From positions 310,001-374,000 of the forward strand of contig JACDQD010000103.1 in NCBI GenBank assembly GCA_019843655.1: 64,000 nt of DNA. Direction: 5' to 3'. Made by a program: the position numbers and the translations under genes. Shown here one piece after another: positions 58,613 through 64,000 of the stretch (position 1 is the stretch's first letter; each line of letters begins with the position of its first letter). Origin of the DNA: Lethocerus indicus. Taxonomy: Eukaryota > Arthropoda > Insecta > Hemiptera > Belostomatidae. The notes under the pieces were generated by a model that searched no databases, was not told the DNA's origin, and saw nothing but the letters and a program-made list of their open reading frames with translations.

Positions 58613-58760
58613 TTTGATACACCTGCTTTGTGGCCTGCGAGGGGTTGGAATACTGTAGGTTCGTGATGTTTCTACAGTGACTAACACCGCTACTGAAGAT
58701 GGCGTGCAGCCGAAACCGGTCTAGCAAAAGACCAAACCAGCGAGAGGAGACAGAAACACG
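58613..58760 (-). mobile_element. hammerhead-like element, truncated at right end
   Basis: The tail is on the left (TTTGATACACCTGCTTTGTGGC, GGGGTTGGAATACTG). The left arm is cut to GTAGGTTCGTGATGTTTCT. The right arm has the complete plus-strand motif and GAGGAGACAGAAACACGG, with the last 15 or so bases missing. No flanking duplication detected. Confidence 0.7.
58689..58725 (+). ncRNA. hammerhead-like ribozyme motif
   Basis: GCTA, CTGAAGA, T, GGC-GTGCA-GCC, GAAAC, CG, GTC, TAGC. Stem II pairs are kept while the loop differs from other copies. Confidence 0.45.
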
Positions 58761-61700
58761 GAATAAATTATATCGGGCAGTATAGCCCGGCTAAGTTGAG
58801 AATCTTATAGAACATTTTATAGATTACAGAAAGCAATCTATAGAATTTTTGCTGAGATAAGGCCTAAATAAAAGATGATAATTCCGTGTCCGTATTTGGG
58901 TCATGGTCCTCGTCTATACCGGCGTCCTGTATATATTTAATTCGGGACTTTTTCCACCGCTGGTATAGATAAGATGGTGGAGATTATCCTCCCCGCGGGC
59001 CCGGGGAAAGGGGGTCGCGAAATAAGGGTGAAATTGACGAAAAGCGCCCTACAGCGAGAGGAAATGCGCGTTTCTCGGTTTAGGAAAGAGGTCTCGGGGC
59101 CCAGACGACCACCGGCTGTATCGATCGGACGCCGACCTCAACCACCCCCACGAGTGTACTAACCCCGCAGTCCATATATCTCTCTGTCGGCCCAAATATA
59201 TTTACAATTTTACAGTAATAAAAATACAACAAAGCCGTACAAAAACGGAGCAAATCGGACGCAATGTCCCTAACAACTGAACTGACAAAGTAGCATTAGT
59301 GCACCGGGATAGAAAACACAATGAAACAGACCTACAATTGCATACCTGTCATAAGACAACTCCGTATTTCATAGGTTTTAACAATTTGCAACAAGCGATA
59401 ATAAAATTAGAGTTTATTATTGGAGCAACCAAACTTGTGCGACATCCTCCGTCAGTAAGGTCAGTTCTCTTTTACTTTTGGAAGTTATTAATGGGGTGAA
59501 TATCCCAATAACTTTGGCAGTCTGTTTTAGCGGATAATATGATTGGCGAAGACATTTTAACAGGCATTTCAAACTTGTGATTATGCTCGTAATCCTGCTC
59601 TATCCAACTGTCCTGTTCGTTCTCCCTGTCACACGTTCGTTTTCCTCTTCATTCTATACATATAATACGTCACTTCTATTCTGCTTCCTTCTGGTTCCGT
59701 CGTGTATAGACAAATTGGTGTGTTACGAAACTGGAGAGTTACACAAGAGGCGGCTCAATGAAAGAGCGGGCGGTACAACCTTGCCCAAACAAATCAGACC
59801 CGAGTGAAACATGTTGACGAGAGCGACAACAACATTCAACATAAATTCTTCTATTAATCAGTCCCATGTTCCCTCCCATTGTCTATATCATTTATTTGGT
59901 AGTATGATATTAGTATGCTATTAGAATCTGCTTTCCCTACATACGAACTAACATCCATGGCGGGGATTGAGTTTTTCATAATTTACGAGTTACGTACATA
60001 TTATTTTTATCCTTCGGAGTCTGATTTATAAATTAAACGCGGAAGTGAATAGTAAAATATTCCGAACGAAAGTAAAAGTAAAAATGTGTAATGTGAACAG
60101 GAGCGTGAAAATAAAGATTATACGAAGAGACAATTATAGAAAGCAGCCGGTACAAATCTAAATCTACTTTTTCTAATTGCACGGATCCCCCATTGTCCTT
60201 ATCGCCGGCGGAGCAAACAGCGAACGCAATTACAATTAGAGCTTCCGACGGTATTGTGGCATTACAGTTTACGTAACTAGATTATTTACAGAGAGTCTTC
60301 AATCTTCAACCCGGATAGGCGTATTTGTTTTACGAGTGGGAAAACTTTCGAGGATGATTCATCCGAAGAGAGTTCCACACAGGCAAATGATGATTTCTTG
60401 ACGAGAAATTGATTGAGCTGATTAGTCCATCCTAAAGTCCATTTCCTAAAATCGATACCTACACTAATTTATTTCCTCATCGTCGTGGGCTCATTCTTGC
60501 TGTCGGTTTCGCCCAATCAAATTTTCGTTTCGATTCCAGAGAAGGTCGGAAATATTGACGAAAATGTTTGTCCCGAAACAAATTATTATAATATATAATT
60601 TTCACTACTGAACGGGAGGATATCGCCACCGGATTTTCCATCTCAGAATAGGGATGATTGCAGAGTGGTAATAGCACTTTTAATCCATCTTAAAGTTGAA
60701 AGATAGAAGAAACGGTAAAAGAGGCCACCAAAGTGACGACACTTATTTAATCAGAGGAAAAATATCGAATGAATCAGCTAGGAAACCCAGAATTGCCAAT
60801 ACCGCAATAACAACATTGATCAGTAATATTATTAATGTTTCCCCAAATATTACGGGGGAATTCGAACAGTTGGCTCCGAAGGCAGTAGTAAATCGCATTG
60901 AGAACAAGAAAAGGCTTTTGATTTAAGAAAAAAATCGACTCATTGTCCAACTGAGCGTTTCTCACCGGTTCTATTTTAGCGATAAGTGTAAATAAGAGAT
61001 AATGAACAAAAGAGCGCGTCATCTTTGCCAAAGCGACCCCGGTGTAACTTGAATTATCTCGAGTGGTCGTCGGCTTAGTGTAATTCTTTTGTTCCCCTGT
61101 TCAAATTCCGACTACGTCTTTTTCGCTACCGGAAACCACCTTTAGAGCGGGTAGATAACAGCGAATACCTCTTGATTCCCGTCATCGGCAAAGAAATTCA
61201 CGTTTAGATAAGGCGTATAAACTGCGACTATGCACTTTCCTGATTAACATAACAACTTCACAAAACGAGTACATTAAAAAATAAAGCAGGGCAAAAAATT
61301 GTTTTAACACTGTTTTCTGAAACGAAATTATCTGAACGTAATCTCCGTTTAAGGAGAAGATTTTTTCAAATTTTTCATCCCCTCCGAAAACCCTTTTTTC
61401 AAAGCTTGTAAAATAACTATTGACCTTATAAATTTACCTACTTAGGAAATCACCCTCGTTTCTGTAACTTGTACTGGGCGATTCTAATAATTATATTCGA
61501 CGTTATACTGGTTCGATTCCCGAACAGATTGCGATTTGTAAAAATAAGAAAAATTACGTGTAAAACCGATTTGGGATCTAGGAGATAGGCGATACTATGA
61601 GCGCCAAAAGTATGCTTAAAACTTGAAGTATTTCTTCGCCCAATTGACCAAGAGGCGTCTTGTTTTTCGAAATGGAGCCGATAAAAAAAAATTTGGCAGG

Positions 61701-63382
61701 CATCCGACCAAAACATCACGCAGTTTGTTTTAAAACTTCTTTTTTTTTACCGCCCAAAAAAAAAACGGCATTTAAAATTTAAAACCACGCCGTAGTTAGG
61801 CCGAATCCGTGATTTGGCGATTGCGTCCTCCGAGGACTTCTTTCGTGAATAATTGGCATTCGCTCGTTCCGAGTGAAATTCTGTTTCGAAATGTTAAATT
61901 AAAACAGAAAAAAAAGAGTGTCGATTAAACAAAAAATATTGGCATTGTTTCGCGATTTATTGTGTTTGAGCCTTTATGGATCATATTTTACTTCTCGTGA
62001 TATGATACGTTTCACTGTTCATTTGTTCCCGAATTTACCGCAATACAATACATGATTGTTTGTTATTATAAATGAGTGTATTAGATTAGAAAAAAGTGTA
62101 TAAATCTCATATTGGAACAGTTAAAATTGAACTGAATATTAAGATCCGTACAAAGTGTAAGATTAGATAATGAGTTTTATCAGACGTAGTGTAGCAAACA
62201 ATAACACATTTAAATCTTTGCCCTCAGTATACGCCATTCAATTGTCCAACGGGCAATTGTATTTCTAAACCGCAATAAATTTTCTCGACTCGTCAATTAT
62301 GAAAATTGGATTCCACATCCGGGATTCGGCACGAACACAGTTCAGGCTCAGTAGAGGAGAGGCGGTGCACCCGGTGAATACGAGCCCGGTTTCACGAAAT
62401 TAATTATTCACGCGGATGAAATTACTTATAAATGAACGCCGCGATAATTAGCGGCATTATCGTGCATGCCGGAAATAATGCGCGATTAATCAACGAATAT
62501 CGAGTCGCAGAACTTCAGAAATGAGCTAACCGTTTTCTGGAACGTTGGAACACGCAAAATCCCCATTGCTATTGAACGGCCTAATGTTTTAAATATAATG
62601 TTTAATTTATAATCGTGCTACGGTGAGATTTCCCCATTTTTTACTTGGAGGGGGATGAAATGTGTGAAATGAGCGGTATATCTTCATTTCATTGCTACCT
62701 CCAATAGCTCGGACTACGACTGGTTCCTTCCTGAAGATCATCCATTTTCAGGGAAGGTTAAATTTAAAAAAAAAAAAAATAAAACCGAATATAAGCCGCA
62801 CAGTATATGCTAGTCGTAATGGCAATTTGTTTTTCCATATACTAAATATTTGACGATAGAAAACTGACTTTTAAACTGTTCCTAAGACACTGGAGGAATA
62901 CCCCAACAGCTCAATATTGGAGCAGGTTTTAATATTGATGTTAAAATTCGTCGTAGAAGCATTTTCAATTCAGTGTCAATTTGTCATTTGAACACGACGC
63001 TCTTGAATGAGGTGGAGACAGAGAGAGAGAGAGAGAGGGTGAAAACAAATACAATAGGAGACTTATTGCGAGGGAGGGAGACGGAAAGAGGAAACTCGAA
63101 AACGGATCGTTAATAAACGAAACAAAACCAGCGAAAAATACAAAAGGGCGGCCTTCTCATCCGAGGATATAATAACAATGTCTGTAGGTTATTGATTCCA
63201 TTTGCCCACTGCTAATTGGATCAGGGAAAAAACAGTGTCAAATTCTGTTAGTTCTACATTCTAATTGTCAATTCTACTAATGGGGATGTTCCGCTAAGAG
63301 TGTAATAAACTTCAGACTATAACTACTATAACAGACTTTATATGTTTCTCTTTACTCGCTGAATAATTTCCTCAAACATATT
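58761..63382. other. non-coding, no feature recognised
   Basis: Short ORFs only. A CpG- and TAAT-rich patch is at about 62320-62520, a (GA)n run at 63018-63038, and A-runs near 62767-62779. Nothing else identified. Confidence 0.4.
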
Positions 63383-63590
63383 AGGTGTAACCAAAGGTAA
63401 TCAACAATTTGATAAGATGTATTTTGGTCTTGAGGAGTTCATCAAGAGGGAATCCAAAATTTGCCGGAAAACTGGCGGAGAGTTGTCTTTGGATAATAAA
63501 ACTATTCCATAGTAGATAAATAATTAAAGTTTCTTTTTGTTCGCTTACTTCTCGTATTAAAATAAATGATGAATAATCCAAAAAATTAAA
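63383..63590 (+). repeat. MITE family A, copy 3
   Basis: Starts AGGTGTAACCAAAGGTAATC and carries GATAAGATGTATTTTGGTCTTGAGGAG and the GCCGGAAAACTGGCGGAGAGTTG block. The right side (TAAATGATGAATAATCC) is more diverged and the right terminus is not visible. Confidence 0.6.
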
Positions 63591-64000
63591 ATTAATTGAA
63601 TTAACTTTTAATTAGCCAAAAGAAACTATAACAAAATGGCTACAAACTGTTTTTTTCCACTGTTATTCACCCCTGAGATTAGAGCCTCAATAACTAACTT
63701 ATAAATGTATAAAATATGTATGCAGATACTTTTTCTTCTACACTAATTGTTAGCTCCATCGTTCAGTACTGTAAAATTATAATTTAACAGATATTCCGCG
63801 CTTTAGTGTTTACGAATCCGGCATATTTTTCGACAAAACCGAAGGGCAACATGAAAATCCCGTGTTTTTCCCAGTCCCTTCCCCTTTTGTAGCGGGGAAA
63901 ATTGCAATTCAGACGGACGCGAATAGTGTTTTCTCACATTTGGAGCACGCCGAATAGAAAGATAAATTACAGTGTTCGCAAGGCCGGAAGTTAACAGACG
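63591..64000. other. non-coding, no feature recognised
   Basis: AT-rich, becoming mixed after 63800. No ORF or repeat recognised. Confidence 0.4.

Overview
The window looks like AT-rich intergenic and intronic DNA from an animal, most likely an insect. No ORF is longer than about 150 codons, splice signals are eukaryotic, and simple repeats are frequent. The DNA transposon relics are of mariner, DUF4817-type mariner-like and piggyBac-like (TTAA) kinds. No bacterial operon, rRNA, tRNA or CRISPR array was found. The species cannot be told from the sequence.

Host genes are sparse. The only one I recognise is lin-52 (MuvB/DREAM complex subunit) on the minus strand at the left edge. Its first coding exon is at 3333-3408 (exon 3333-3419), with a good acceptor and a GTAAGT donor. 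A second candidate exon at 521-634 carries a PGVTEYAA block expected right after the first, but it is out of phase with the obvious donor. A GC-rich, CpG-rich block (about 3540-4760) upstream is the likely promoter region. The remaining genes of the locus lie outside the window.

From 5 kb onward the identifiable content is mostly mobile or repetitive. The most striking component is a family of short inverted-repeat elements at 7815, 9784, 10630, 14422, 18420, 27458, 27725, 34935 and 58613, plus relics. Six copies have 11-13 bp flanking direct repeats that are perfect or carry one mismatch, and one copy has a matching empty site inside the window. Most full-sized copies hold a motif of about 37 nt with the hammerhead ribozyme layout: GCTA, CTGANGA, a small hairpin, GAAAC, GTC, TAGC. 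The two arms of a full copy place it on opposite strands. I read these as possible hammerhead-bearing non-autonomous retroelements (retrozyme-like or Penelope-related). Catalysis is unproven, and stem II and stem III are not canonical.

Other elements are: two TTAA-flanked CCC...GGG MITEs (8941, 53870); a foldback element (9573-10530) hosting one hammerhead-family insertion; a 31-bp minisatellite with a 124-bp higher-order repeat (11836-12300); a 466-bp foldback (13051-13516); two mariner remnants each followed by the same longer repeat (22312-23295, 43526-44392); a long-TIR deletion derivative with DUF4817 and DDE fragments (24257-24722); a 714-bp TIR element with a cysteine-rich tail fragment (28733-29446); and a three-copy MITE (258, 39212, 63383). 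Between about 39.4 kb and the right end the DNA is mostly unannotatable non-coding sequence.
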